Shown here: positions 45,415 to 57,390 of the stretch, piece after piece
How positions within the stretch are numbered: position 1 is the stretch's first letter
Layout of the letters: every line of letters begins with the position of its first letter
DNA from: Orientallactaga sibirica
Lineage: Eukaryota > Chordata > Mammalia > Rodentia > Dipodidae
Length of the DNA stretch: 64,000 bases
Assembly (NCBI GenBank): GCA_036365145.1
Contig: JAEOAD010000018.1
Location: forward strand, 10,522,501 to 10,586,500
Direction: 5' to 3'
Program-made: the position numbers and the translations under genes
Notes under the pieces: model-generated
The model's database searches: none
What the model saw: the letters and a program-made list of their open reading frames with translations, nothing else
What the model was told of the DNA's origin: nothing

Positions 45415-45726
45415 GTTGTTGTGACTGATACCTGAGAAAAGCATCTTGGGAAAGGAAGGGTTGACTTTGGCTATGTTTTCAGAGGATATCATCCATCCTG
45501 GTGGGATAGGCATGACAGCAAGAGCAGGAAGTGGTTGGTCATATTGCAGCCAGAGTCAGGAAATAAAGAGGATAATCGGGAAGCGTGGCTGGATGGTAAA
45601 ATCCCACTTCCTCCAGTGAGGCTCCAACCCCTGAAGGTTCCACAACTACCCCAAACAGCACCACCTGCTGGGGACCAAGTGAAACACATGAGCCTAGGGC
45701 AAACATTTTACATTCAAACCGTAATA
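45415..45726 (-). mobile_element. ERVL-MaLR LTR, antisense, in C1QTNF7 intron
   Basis: Shares CACTTCCTCCAGTGAGGCTC, CCACCTGCTGGGGACCAAGT and ACATTCAAACCGTAA blocks with the other antisense copies. It is more diverged than the 61664 copy. Confidence 0.65.
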
Positions 45727-46036
45727 TTGACTTCATCAATGAAAAGAAAAAGAACCCTCAAGACAGGACATTCACACACTGATGTATAGTCAATATTCAA
45801 ATAAATGACATCAAAGTATGATCATTACAAAAAGTTTATCTTAATAAAAGTTCTTAAGAACAAAAATATATAGTTGAAAATGAAAATTGGGTACAAAATG
45901 CAGTACGTATCATCAATAATTCGGATACTTTAGGGGAAAGTATCCTTATACATGCACTATTTGAGAAATGGATGCAGTTATAAAATTACATAAAATCTTT
46001 TTATGATATTAAGTCATTGCTATTTTCAAAACAAGT

Positions 46037-46240
46037 GGGGGCAGGAAAGATGACTCGGTGGTTAAGGCACTTGCCTGCAAAGTCTAATAACCTGAGTTCC
46101 ATTCCCCAGTACCCACATCAAACCAGATGTACAGTGTGGTGCATCCATCTGGACTTAGTTTCCAGTGGCTAGAGCCCTGGTGTGCCCGTTCTCATTCTTT
46201 CTCTCTCTTCTTACAAAGAAATAAATAAAAATAAAAATCC
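46037..46240 (+). mobile_element. tRNA-derived SINE in C1QTNF7 intron, diverged
   Basis: GCAGGAAAGATGACTCGGTG head; CAAAACAAGT-like flanks on each side. Confidence 0.85.
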
Positions 46241-46399
46241 TTAAAAAGCAAAAAACAAGTCCATTTTGCGTGTTGTTTTCAACCACGATTGCTATTTCTC
46301 TATGTTTGGCCTGTAGTTATCTGCAGATAGAAATAACTGGACACATAGAAAGTAATCCTGTGCTGAGACTTAGAAGTTGTTGAAATCTTTTCACAACCT

Positions 46400-46505
46400 T
46401 TGTTTTGTCTGTATATAAGGAGGCCCAGTGAAATTAAGACACTTTCCTAAAAGTATAAAACCAAGTAGTAGCAGGGACAAACAGAATTAGGGTTCTGAAT
46501 CCAGC
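46400..46505 (-). mobile_element. MIR fragment, antisense
   Basis: AAGACACTTTCCTAAAAGTA, CAAGTAGTAGCAGGGAC and GGGTTCTGAATCCAGCCCC match antisense MIR. Confidence 0.6.
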
Positions 46506-46569
46506 CCCAAGACAAGAAGTATTCTGACAGAGGGGAGGGAGGGGAGGAGAGGGAGGAATTGTTGTTCTA

Positions 46570-46660
46570 GAAAGGCTTGGATTCTGATTCCAACCTTGAT
46601 GCAGAAGCAAGTTGCTTTATCTCTCTGGGACTCAGTTTTCCTCTCCAAAAAGGGCCTGGT
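46570..46660 (+). mobile_element. MIR fragment
   Basis: TTGGATTCTGATTCC and GGACTCAGTTTTCCTCTCC are MIR core blocks. Confidence 0.55.
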
Positions 46661-46764
46661 GTGTGGTGGTGGCTTATCATATTTTGCTTACTAAAACATA
46701 AGGTATCCTTTGTGTCAGGTGCTCTTGACTGCTCATATTCAAGACACTGCCCCCTGGAGGGTGG

Positions 46765-47000
46765 ATGCCAGGCTCCAGAGCCATGCTGGCTTGAGTTCAG
46801 ATTGCAGCTCCCTCCCTCACTAGCTCTGTCCTCTTGAGCAAAACAACTTATTTATGGCTGAATTTCTTCATTTACAATGGAAGTAATAACAATTCTTAGT
46901 TTGTAAAATCATTGTGACAGTTTAAATAAGATAATGCATGCAATGAAAGTATTTAACATTTTTCCTGGTATGTAGCAAATGGTTGATAAATATAGGCAAA
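46765..47000 (+). mobile_element. MIR element
   Basis: GTTCAGATTGCAGCTCC, TTTCTTCATTTACAATGG and GTAGCAAATGGTTGATAAAT give the MIR order almost end to end, 440 bases upstream of the second coding exon. Confidence 0.7.
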
Positions 47001-47440
47001 AATTTTGATTAATCTTTCTTATTATCAACAGTACCAGTTACTATTATTGTTAATATAGAATAGGGCCTGAGTCTAAATCATCTCTAAGAATTGTTTGGTT
47101 CTCTTAGCTTCCACGAGTGCACCCTGAGGAATAATTTTATGTTGTTCTCTTCATACTTTCTATAGTGACAAATAAGTAGATGATCCATCATCAAAATAAT
47201 GGTTAATATTTTCGTCAAGACCTAAATGAGGTCTTATATAAGAAAATTGATATGAACTTCTAATGAAATTTTTCTGTTTACATTTTAATGCATCAATGAT
47301 TTTTAAGTGTTTTATTATTTAGTAGTGTTCTATTGAAGGTTTACTGAAAACACAAGGTTCAGGTGTGCTAGAATTGTGTAGGAATACTGTTTGTAACTCT
47401 CTAGAGGAACTATTAATTTAGTTGTTAATTCTTTTTAAAG

Positions 47441-48072
47441 GTCTAAGAGGCAAGACTGGACCCTTGGGTCTTGTTGGTGAGAAAGGGGACCAAGGAGAGA
47501 CTGGGAAGAAAGGACCCATGGGACCAGAGGGAGAGAAAGGAGAAGTAGGTCCTGCTGGGCCTCCTGGACCAAAAGGGGACCGAGGAGACCACGGGGAGCC
47601 AGGGCTGCCTGGAGTGTGCAGATGTGGAAGCATTATACTGAAATCTGCCTTTTCTGTTGGCATCACAACCAGCTACCCAGAAGAAAGACTACCCATTATA
47701 TTTAACAAGGTCCTCTTCAATGAGGGGGAGCACTACAACCCTGCAACAGGGAAGTTCATCTGTGCTTTCCCAGGGATCTATTACTTTTCTTATGATATCA
47801 CATTGGCCAATAAACACCTGGCAATTGGGCTGGTGCATAATGGACAGTATCGGATCAGGACCTTTGATGCCAACACTGGGAACCATGACGTGGCTTCAGG
47901 GTCCACAGTGATCTACCTGCAGCCTGAGGATGAAGTCTGGCTGGAGATCTTCTTCAATGACCAGAATGGCCTTTTCTCAGACCCAGGTTGGGCAGACAGC
48001 TTATTCTCTGGGTTTCTCCTCTACGTTGACACAGATTACCTTGATTCCATATCAGAGGATGACGAGCTGTGA
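47441..48072 (+). CDS. C1QTNF7: C1QTNF7 (CTRP7) coding exon 2: rest of collagen domain and C1q domain
   Basis: This exon completes codon 80 (Gly) and encodes residues 81-289, ending in a TGA at 48070-48072. Its acceptor is a T-rich tract ending AAAG at 47440. Collagen triplets continue without interruption to residue 136, making 33 Gly-X-Y repeats across the two exons with several Gly-Glu-Lys units that are typical lysyl hydroxylation sites. Cys139 and Cys141 sit at the collagen/C1q junction. The globular C1q domain spans about 145-282; the family signature is fully met from Phe167 through Asn173, Tyr178, Phe185, Gly191, Tyr193 and Phe195, with Cys187 inside it. The tail is acidic. The spliced protein is 289 residues, the usual length for this family member, with no frameshift or premature stop, so the gene looks functional. 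Confidence 0.97.
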
Positions 48073-48545
48073 TTCCGCCTGCAGACCTGAATGTTCCCAA
48101 ACTACTGTGGCTGACACTTTAATCTGAGTAGCTGGAAGATGGAGCAAGAAATAAAGGGATCCAAAGAGATTCCTACTCATATTCCAGAGCACTGACAGAC
48201 AGTCCTGGCAGAATCTCTAAAAAGCAAGACAAACCACCAAACAGTTGAAACCAAACCAAATCAAATAGCCCACCCCAGATATGAGTTTTCTTAAAAGTAA
48301 AGCTTATAAATATTTAAACAAATTTAAAATAATGTTAACAAATTTTAAATGCCCTTAGTGATACAACCAACTGGCAGTGATATTGCCTCATTAAATCTTT
48401 ACCAAATTACATTTGAGCCTGTTCCTTCAGAGAATTGTAATGCCCCAGATAGTCTTTGACAATTTTCCAGAACCAAAATACAAAGGTAAAAGATACTGAA
48501 TGTTTTCAATGAAATTAAAGTGAAGTGGTGAATTTTGTTGTTCTG
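48073..48545 (+). other. C1QTNF7: C1QTNF7 3' UTR (end inferred)
   Basis: The sequence after the stop is AT-rich and free of recognisable interspersed repeats. It contains an AATAAA at 48150-48155 with no GU-rich stretch behind it, and an ATTAAA at 48514-48519 followed by a strong GU-rich stretch (TGTGTGTGTGTTTT near 48553-48566). I place the main end shortly after the second signal. A longer 3' UTR using more distal signals is possible. Confidence 0.55.
48514..48519 (+). terminator. C1QTNF7: Candidate polyadenylation signal ATTAAA of C1QTNF7
   Basis: ATTAAA is the commonest natural variant of AATAAA. It is followed 7-47 bases later by GTGGTG, TTTTGTTGTTCTGT and a TGTGTGTG run, the kind of GU/U-rich downstream element that specifies cleavage. 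The earlier AATAAA at 48150 lacks such an element and may give only a short minor isoform. Confidence 0.45.
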
Positions 48546-50373
48546 TACTTCATGTGTGTGTGTTTTCCTCAACAACTCTTGATGAGACTGCATGGGCCAA
48601 ACGTGGTGCCAAATCAGGTTGAATAGGAAGACAGAAGGCTGGCTTTCCTTGGGGCTGGCATGTGGCGAGCACTCCGCCACAACTGAGTGGGATGAATGTG
48701 ATGGCAGTAGGTTGACTCAATGTGAGTGGTACACAGGACCCATTACTACTGTGTTTCTGTGGGTGTGATGGATTCAAAGGAAAGAAGGAAATCAGATCTC
48801 ATTTCCCCATCCCACTTTTAACACAACATTGATATTTCAACTAAGGAGTGAAAAGCCTAGAGACAGGGAAGATTTTGGAGGAAAAATGAAGATGGCCAGT
48901 AGTTTATTCTTTACCTTAGGGTTTTCCAGGACAAATACTTGTCCTAATAGATTTCTCAGAAATAAGAGCACCATTTAACACCATGGAGACTGTTTTCATA
49001 GGATCTTAGAATTCAAGTGAAACAAAACATGAGTCTCTGATCTATAAGAAAGATAAAGGGAAGAATAACAGGGGAGGGGGACAGAGACAAAATGTCTGAA
49101 CAAATTCTGTGGCTTCCAAGTCTCACACCTCCCTGAGTCCTCTCTCTCAGCCACACTGCTATATTGTTGCTAACTTAACAGTAATTCCCTAAGTGTTCTC
49201 ATCCACAGTTCTCTCCTCTCCCCTTTGCTGGCTTTATAGTAATGGTGTCTCCTTCATTTCTCCTTCTGGTATCTTCCATGTATTTCTTTCTTTGTTCATT
49301 AAACATTTTAATGCTGGGTGGGAGGATATTACCTTTCTGGATTCTGTATACAAAGAAATACCAATATGAATGCAGCTAAGCTTCAATCAGAAATCTAAGG
49401 ATACAAGAAATGGCATGCACACCCATACACCATTTCCTATTTCCTAGAAAATAACATGCTAAAATATGCTAAGTGCTAACTAGAGATAGATACAAATACT
49501 CTGAAAGTGAAAGTCATGTTTATTTCCAAATTCTAGAATGATAATGGATGGTATGGGGAATCTGCCTTCTTGTCCTTAAGGAGGATGTGGAGTGGCCCAA
49601 ATACAGAAAAGGAACAAAGACTATTAATAATGCAGAGATGTGAACGTGAGAACACAGCCCATGGAAAGCAATGAGTGGACTAGATGTGTAGGGGCCTCAA
49701 CAACCAGTTTGTGGAGGGAAGACCATACTTATGAGAAAGTATGGAGTCTGTTTGTGTTTGAGTGGGATGCTGCCATTATCAGAGGTTGCATTTTCCATGA
49801 CCAAGCAGTTGCATCTCAGAGCCATGTTTTTTCAGATCTACCTAGCTTCCACTGTATTCATCTAAAGCTCTTCTCTGCCCACTTCATGCTCTGCTGAGTC
49901 ATATCAGAAGCCCTGGAGACCAAGATCAAGAAGAATTAGATAAAGAAGAGAAGACCAAGGCATTTTGAAAAGTCACCTGCCAGCAGAGAACTCACAGCTG
50001 GAATCCCATGCTGTGAAGCATAAAAAGCAGACAATGGAAGTAGCCAATCTTGGAAATATGGAAATGGAGGAGTCAGTTATGCACACTGTCTTGACCTGAA
50101 AACTTGTAGTCAATACCTGTCTCTGATTTCAATGTACAAATATCTTTCTTTCTTTTTCTTTGGATTTTTTTTTGGGGGGGGACATCATTTACTTATCTCT
50201 TAAGCGTTTCTTTATGACAAAGCCTATTTTAAGTAGCTTTTAAAACTGAAGTTTCTTTCATTGGTCTTGGATTCAAAATGTATTTATTTTGAAAACATTT
50301 TTGAATGATAATGAGGGTCAGATAGCTGATATGGGAAATGAAAAACAGTTTTTGTATTAAAATGATAAAATTT
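48546..50373. other. Non-coding stretch downstream of C1QTNF7
   Basis: No gene or repeat recognised; could include an extended 3' UTR. A G-run occurs at about 50171-50181. Confidence 0.5.
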
Positions 50374-50530
50374 CCAGGTATAGTAGCACATCCCTTTAAT
50401 CCAAGCACTTGGGAGACAGAGGTAGGAAGATTACCATGAGTTCAAGGCCACCCTGATGCTACATAGTGAATCCCAGGTCAGCCTGTTCTAAGAATGAGAC
50501 AGACCCTACCTCGAAACAAAAACTAAATAA
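50374..50530 (+). mobile_element. B1 SINE, diverged
   Basis: CAGGTATAGTAGCACATCCC head, AGACCCTACCTCGAAAC end; moderate divergence. Confidence 0.85.
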
Positions 50531-51543
50531 ATCTCCAGTAATGCTTATGTCTTTTATTCCTTAAAAAATGATCAGGTATAATTTATTCACATTTATGGAC
50601 ATGTGTGCAAAGAAAGATGATTGATTTTGTTTAAAAAAGCAATTTGAGGCACATATCACTCATTCTTGCAATGCATATGTATTAAGCAATATTATTGATT
50701 GCATATTATCTCATTCTATAAAGGCTCGGAGCCTCTTAGAAAGATATGCAAGACACAGGAAGAAAACCACAGTGAGAATCAGGTAAGCAGATGGGAAGAC
50801 AAACAAAGGCAAAATTGAGACATGAAACTGTGGACCTGAGCCCCCATGTACCCATGGACCACATCATGGGGCATGACCCAAGCACCCATCATTGTGAATC
50901 ATGTTGTTTGGGATATAAAACAGATTTCACAAACCCTGGGTATATTCTTTCTATAGCACTTGATGGAAAAGGTTATGAATACAAAAATTTTTCAACATTA
51001 GCTATTCTTTCTCTCCCCTTCCTCCCCCCTCCCCCCTCTCCATCCTATTGCTGTACTACCCATGCTATCCCCAAAGCTAAAATGCAACATGTTTTCTAGG
51101 AGTCTCATTTCCTCTCCCCACTGAAAACTGCTCAGTGTAACATTCTTATGATTCTATACCTTAAATGCTTATCTCTGATTCATCACACCTTTCCATTCCC
51201 AAAGCCAAGGCTTAATATGTGCATCATCTCCAATCTGGATTAGTATATAAAAGTTGATAGCTGACTCTTGGCCTCCAGCCACATCCCTCCAATCCTTCCT
51301 CTATAGTATGCTGAATATATACTTCTAAAATGCAAATCTACTCATGTCACTACACAACTTAAAAATGAGCCATGATCATGTCAACCCTTAAATAAAAATA
51401 ATGTCTATAACATCTGTTAATGTCTGAGCTGGCTAAGTAATGCCTTCCATATCCCTTTTCTGTTATCCAACAGATGATCCTTCTGTGCATGCTAAATCTA
51501 TGAGCTTCTCAGTGCAACTCCCTCTTATAGAAAATGAATCTCT
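50531..51543. other. Non-coding stretch
   Basis: Nothing recognised except a C-rich pyrimidine tract at 51010-51045. Confidence 0.5.
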
Positions 51544-51780
51544 GGGGCTGGAGAGATGGCTTAGCAGTTAAGGCATCTGCCTGAGAAGCCTTAGAACACC
51601 CGTTTGATTCTCCAGGTCCCATATTTAGCCAGATGCAAAAGTGACACAAGCATGCAATGTCGCACAAGCGCACAAGAGGGTGCATATGTCTGGAGCTTAT
51701 TCACAGTGACTGAAAGGCCACTGACACACCCATTTCCTCTCTGTCTCTCTGCCTCTCTCTCAAATAAAATAAAATAAAAT
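51544..51780 (+). mobile_element. tRNA-derived SINE
   Basis: Sense copy, AAATAAAATAAAATAAAAT tail; TGAATCT(C/T)TGG flanks. Confidence 0.9.
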
Positions 51781-52454
51781 AACTGAATCTTTGGCATGAC
51801 CATTCACACCATAGTATTCCACTCACCAAAATAATTGGTTCAGGTGACTCGGTCAGAGCCAATGAATGGGACTTTACTGGGATGTCCATAGAGGAAAATC
51901 TGATTCTCTTGCATTGGACATGAGATTATGAGTTCCATCTGCCACCTTGAGAATTGAGTCACTCATTGAGGAAGCACAGAGATGGAGATAAGGAGAGAAA
52001 AGATGGCATTGGAGTCATTAGTTGAACCTTGATGTAAACATACCTACAGTCAAAAAAATCTTTCCTTAACTTTGCTCTCTGTTTTGCAAAGGATATAATT
52101 CTACTTAATAATAATGCTAACACCTTTTAACATAGAAAATTGAGCCTCTATTTTTATCAATACATTTCCAGACATCACCTACATATGGCACAAGACCCAA
52201 GAAAATACAGTCTGGGAAGCTTTGCACTTACATGCCTCAGATCCATACAGTTTCATGTTCATGGTGCCATGGCTGTTTGGCTAGCTCATTTTTCAAGGCT
52301 CAGCTCAAAAGGTACTTTGTATCCTCTAATCTTTCCCTTCCTGTGTACAAGGAGACTCATGGTGATTTCATGTGTCTTCCTCACCGCCTGGCCATAACAG
52401 CAATAACCAAGCATTTTCACATGTATTACCTCACTGGGTCCATGTTATAATAAG
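51781..52454. other. Non-coding stretch
   Basis: No feature recognised. Confidence 0.5.
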
Positions 52455-52785
52455 CATATTTCTGTTTCCCTAAAATCTCGATGTTTAAACCTAATCACCA
52501 ATATGCTAGCATTAGGAGATCAGATTTGTGGGAGGTGACTAGACCAAAGGGTACTACCTTCATGAATGTGATTAGTGCTCTCATAGAAAAAGCCCCAGAG
52601 AATTCCAACACCCCTTCCTTATGGGAGAACTGAGCTGTTACCAACTGTAAATGCCCTTGGCAGACACTGAAGCCTTGGACATCACAGCGTTCAGATGTGT
52701 AAGAAATAAATTCTATTGCTCATAATCTACTCGTCTTTTTTGTTATTTTATTATAGCGGCTGAAATGAGCTATAACAAATGTCCC
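52455..52785 (+). mobile_element. Older MaLR (MLT1/MST-like) LTR
   Basis: Shows the pattern of older mammalian MaLR LTRs: AGGAGATCAGATTTGTGGG, GCTCTCATAGAAAAAGCC, GTAAGAAATAAATTCTATTG, and a TAGCGGCTGAAATGAGC-like end. Family assignment is by eye only. Confidence 0.5.
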
Positions 52786-52821
52786 AATGATCCTCTTCAC
52801 TTTACACATAGAGAAAATGAA

Positions 52822-53166
52822 TGTGGTGGTTTGATTCAGGTGTTGCCAATAAACTTAGGTGTTCTGAATGCTAGGTCCCCAGCTGATGGCAATTTGGAAA
52901 TTAAAGCCTCCTAGAAGCAGTGTACTGTTGAGGGCAGGCTTCTGGGTGTTATAGCCAGTTTCCTCTCACAGTGTTTGGCACACTCTCCTGTTTCTGTTGT
53001 CCACCTGATGTTGGCCAGGAGGTGATGTCCACCCTCTGCTCATGCCATCATTTTCCCTTGCCATCATGGAGCTTCTCCTCAATCTGTAAGCCAAAATAAA
53101 CCTTTTGTCCCACAAGCTGCTCTTGGTCAGGTGATTTCTGTCAGCCATGCAAACCTGACTGCAACA
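52822..53166 (+). mobile_element. ERVL-MaLR solo LTR
   Basis: TGTGG...CAACA ends; flanking ATGAA and GTGAA look like a 5-bp target duplication. It contains the CCAGCTGATGGCAATTTGG and CCAAAATAAACCTTTTGTCC blocks. Confidence 0.75.
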
Positions 53167-54055
53167 GTGAAGAACAGAAAAGGGAAAAATACGTGAAACA
53201 TATTATAAGTGCACAGTAGACCTGAGCAGTCTAGTTACAAAGTTCATGTTCCTAATCACGATGGGGGCCCCATACCCAATCAATGTTACACTCATTGCCC
53301 AATGCAAACATATATGGCGTCTCCACTTGTCAGTCTAAAGGAGATTCTGTACCATTCATCTTGATATCCCAAATTTTCCTTTGCCATAATATTGTTCAAT
53401 GAAAATACGATGAATTAATCAATAGAAAGTTCTTTCAGTCTTCACGAGAGATAGACGGAGAGAACAAACAGAACAGCCCTGTGGTCACCCTGTACATTAA
53501 TTCAGCTTCTTTTACTTAGAGTTACCAAGATCCAGCACATCCTGGCTCTGTAGAGAGGGAGCAGAATAATAGAAAACGTGGGGCCAGCTCTGGTTATCCA
53601 GGCATTGGCAGCAACACTTTATCATCCCCACCTTTTAGATCAGCTCTTCTCAGTGCTGGCTTCAATTCTAGAAGGCTCTTGCTCTGTGGGAAGATGGCCA
53701 GCAGCAGCAGGTTTGGTTTGTGTGTTTGTTTCTTTGTTTTGTGGTGCTGGAGAGCAGGTTCACATTTGAAATCCCAGCAAGAAAAACAAATTATATAAAT
53801 TCCAGCAGACAGCCCAGATATGACCGACTTCTGGCTGTAAGTGGCCCTGCTTTAGTCACAAGCCTGCCCCTTGACCAGTGATTGGCTAAGAGAAGGCATA
53901 GTTCCCATTGGCTATAGCTGCATTGCATGTACCCTTGGAACTAAAAACAGCATTAGTCCCATGTGGACCCAAGAAATCATTTTCCAAAGAAAAATAAAGG
54001 CGCCAGTTCTAGAAAAAGAGGTATTGGTTAATCAGCAATCAAAAACAACAGATGA
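53167..54055. other. Non-coding stretch
   Basis: No feature recognised; an open frame at 53578-53769 has no known domain. Confidence 0.5.
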
Positions 54056-54362
54056 GGACTGGGGAGATAGTTCTGCTGGTAAAGTGAAAGTATGAGGACC
54101 CAAATTTGATCCCGAGCACTCAGGTAACAATAAAATCTAGGTGTAGTGTTACATACTTGTACTTCCAGTGCTGAAGAGGTAGAGACAGTGGATCCACAGG
54201 GCTCACTAGGCAGTCTAGACCACTTGGTGAGCTCCAGACCACTGAGAGACCTGGTCTCAAAATCAGGTTGACAGCACCTGAGGAATGATACCCAAAGTGT
54301 CCTTGGCCTCAGCACACAGATGCACACACATGCATATGAACACATACACACACAGAGAGAGA
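54056..54362 (+). mobile_element. B4 SINE
   Basis: GACTGGGGAGATAGTTCTGC head, GGTGAGCTCCAGACCACTG middle and CA-rich end with a short GA run. Confidence 0.75.
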
Positions 54363-54416
54363 AGACTTCTGTAGACTGTTAGACTGTTTCTTTACAAAAT
54401 CACTACTCATTTGCAG

Positions 54417-54680
54417 GCTGGACAAATGGCTTAGAGGTTAAGGCACTTGTCTACAAAGCCTAAGGATCCATGTTCAACTCTCCAGAACCTATGTAAGCCA
54501 GACACACCAGGGCACACAAAGGTGAGGCAAGCGTAAGGTCACACATGCCCACTAGATGGTGGAAGCATATGGAGTTTGATTGCAGTGGCTGAGGCCCAGG
54601 CATGCCAATTCTCTCTCTCCTCTCTCTGTCTGTCTGTCTCTGTCTCTCTCTCTCTCTCTCTCTCTAAAATATATTAAAAA
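54417..54680 (+). mobile_element. tRNA-derived SINE
   Basis: Sense copy, long form with CTGT/CT run at 54611-54665. Confidence 0.88.
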
Positions 54681-55242
54681 AATAAACTACAATTTGCTTT
54701 CTGCATAGTGCAAAATAAATGTGTGACTAGAATTGTATTTCTTTGAGATAATCTGAGTTTGATAGTATTTGGTTAGAATTGACTGAATATTTCACCCTCT
54801 ATGTCCTGGCATCTGTGATGACCCTATCCTATAGCCTTTCATAATACTGGCCACCCACTGACACTTTTAATGAAAGAATATGTTTTTTCAGCAGCTCTCT
54901 TTCTTCTCCTCTCAAATCCTCTGACTACTTACATCAAAAACTTAAAAGTTGTAGCAATTATCTTTGGTAGTTATATAAAGAGGGGAAGCATCAGTGGAGA
55001 CTAGTCTCTTTATTGAATTAAAAAGGGCCTGTGAATCCTAGCCATTTCACTGGAAAGCCAGCCTAGGTCATGAACTGCATTGCTGTCTGGTTTTCTTCCT
55101 TGTTTTTGTAAAGAAAACAAGGATTACCAGCAGTGACTATTTACTAGATGCACCCTTCATAAATGGTGCCATCTTTATTTTATTCCAGTTTATTCTTAAA
55201 AGAACCCCAGGTTAGTGGCACATTCTAGAAAGAATTCAGTAC
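54681..55242. other. Non-coding stretch
   Basis: No feature recognised. Confidence 0.5.
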
Positions 55243-55465
55243 TGGGTTGGAGAGATGGCTTAACAGTTAAGGCACATGCCTGCAAAGCCAAAGGACCTCA
55301 GTTCAATTCCCCAGGACCCACATAAGCCAGATGCACAAGGTGGCACATGTGGCTGGACTTCATTTGCAGTGGCTGGAGGCCCTGGAATGCCCATTTTCTC
55401 CCCCCCACCTCTCTTTCAAATAAACAAAAAAATAAAAATTAAAAATTAAAAATTTAAAAAAAAAT
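55243..55465 (+). mobile_element. tRNA-derived SINE
   Basis: Sense copy; AATTCAGTAC repeats on both sides. Confidence 0.9.
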
Positions 55466-55511
55466 TCAGTACCACTCCCACCTTCCATCCTCATTAAAAG
55501 AACATTGGTTT

Positions 55512-55820
55512 CTCTCCTCATTCTCTCTAATTAATTAATTCATTCATTTTAAAGGGCTGAAGAGATGGGTTAGTGGTTAAGGTGCTTGCCTGCAAAGTCT
55601 CTCTAGAGCCCACATAAACCAGAAGCATAAGGTGACACCTGCACACAAGGTCACTCCTGCGCACAAGATGGTGCATGCATCTAGACTTTGGTTACAGTGG
55701 CTAGAGGCCCTGGTGTATTAATTCTCTCTCTTGCTCTCTCTCACAAATATAAAACAAAACAAAACAAAGTAAAGCAAGGCAAACAAAACTAAACTAAACT
55801 AAACTAAATTGAATTAAATT
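55512..55820 (+). mobile_element. tRNA-derived SINE with an extra 5' tail fragment
   Basis: A normal copy starts at 55554. Its flanking duplication AAAAGAACATTGGT lies at 55496 and about 55821 and so encloses ~40 extra bases that look like the CT-rich/AAT tail of another copy. The A-tail is a mix of AAAAC, AACTA and AATTG units. Confidence 0.75.
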
Positions 55821-56718
55821 AAAAAGAACATTGGTATGGCTATGTTAGGGGCGCTAGTGCCTGAGTGCATGAGCTCAAGGTCTCCTGAGGCTGCTTACCA
55901 AAGTCTCTGACTTCTCTCCTGAAAATGTGCGACTTCAGATAGGAAACAGCAAGACACACTCAAAAGAATTCCACTGTGGAGATCTGAATGAAAAGACTTT
56001 TCAGATACACAGGCAAGGTGAAAAGAACCAAGTAATAGCCTTGAGCTATCAAAGATCAGGCCACAGCAGGAACCGGTCTCTGTCTAGTCTAGAGGAACTG
56101 GAAGGCAACAGCCATGCTGAGCCGAGTGTGTGGAGCACTGAAGGGCTGGAAGAGGGACCACCACAGGAGCTACTGTCATGACCAAACACAAGTAAAGGAA
56201 GAGCTCCAGACCACACTCTCCTTTACAATTCTGTCTCCTACTTGTGCCCCTGTTGATTGTATCCAACAATCCAGTGGTGAGTCTTGGTGATGTATTACAG
56301 AGAAATGGACTTCCACACAAATGCAAGAATGGAGAAAAACACAAAATGTACAAGGAGCCAGGAGAGTGGGCAGGAATGAATGGAAATTAATCAGAACAAG
56401 TATTTCCTCTTAGATCACTTCTCACTCACCTAAGTTCCTAAAATTCCATAGAACAGGCACAATAAAATTAGCAACCTGTGCTCACAAGGGCATGGAGACA
56501 CTTTTCAGCCTTGCTTAAGGCTGCATACAACTTATGCAACAAGGAGCCTTCAGGTCTCAAGAATGGTCCCGCTCCACTTACCAGAAAATTGCATGAGTGT
56601 GGTGTCAAAGCCTTGAATGATGAACCAGAATGACCCTCCTAAAAGTCTCCTTTCTAAGCACATATCAAGCAGCTGAGGGGACACTCAGGGATTCAGAATT
56701 CTAACAAAATAGCTTTTT
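55821..56718. other. Non-coding stretch
   Basis: No feature recognised; open frame 55927-56181 shows no domain. Confidence 0.5.
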
Positions 56719-57045
56719 AAGACACTGAGGAGATTGGTACATTGGTAAATTACTTGTAACACATATGTATGAGAACCTGAGTTTGGATCCCCAGCTCCCA
56801 CATGAAAGTCAACATGGTGGCATGCACCTGTAATCTTCACATTGAGGAGGTAGAGAAAGAAGGATCCCTGGGATTTTTCTGGCCAGCTGGTCTGGCCAAA
56901 TCAGTGAGCTCTATGTTAATGAGAGACCTAGTCTCAGAAACTAAAGTTGAGAACAACTGAGGAATACATCTGATACCAACCTGTGGCCTCCACAAGCACA
57001 CACACACATACGTGGTCATGAATACACACGTGCACATGCAAAAAC
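56719..57045 (+). mobile_element. B4 SINE
   Basis: Diverged head, clear TGGTGGCATGCACCTGTAAT and GTGAGCTCTATGTTAATGAG blocks, CA-rich end. Confidence 0.75.
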
Positions 57046-57390
57046 AAAATAAAGGTTTCCATCTCACTATGAGTTAAGTGATCTTCCTTTCTGATAGTTT
57101 GAGTTCAGCTCTTGACTCATTTGCCCACTGCCAGCCCTTAGTAGATGCAGGCTCTAACTGCTACTTGCTCACCTGTAAATCTATGTCCTGTGTGAGTCCA
57201 CATACCTGCACCCCTAACTCTCAAGGCCTCTGTTCTACTGCAATTTCAGAGATGGACTGTGGTTCTGCGACAGGACAGCCTGTCTTCAGTCCTCTTCCTT
57301 TGATCCTCATTAACATTAACTTCCTCTACTCAGCTGGAACCAGGCTATCACCATAAGGACTGGCTCATTTATGATCAACATAGTCAGTGT

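Larger units (their letters stand above)
39437..47440 (+). other. C1QTNF7: C1QTNF7 intron between the two coding exons
   Basis: An 8,004-bp phase-1 intron with GT-AG ends (GTAATG donor, TTTTTAAAG acceptor). It carries B1 copies at about 40060 and 44248, five tRNA-type SINEs all in the sense direction, MIR fragments and two antisense MaLR LTRs, each listed separately. Nothing coding was recognised between the exons. Confidence 0.9.

Noticed and set aside
42995..45726. Two antisense MaLR LTRs as one provirus
   Set aside because: No primer site at the right LTR, no purine tract at the left LTR, and the LTRs are diverged; treated as separate solo LTRs.
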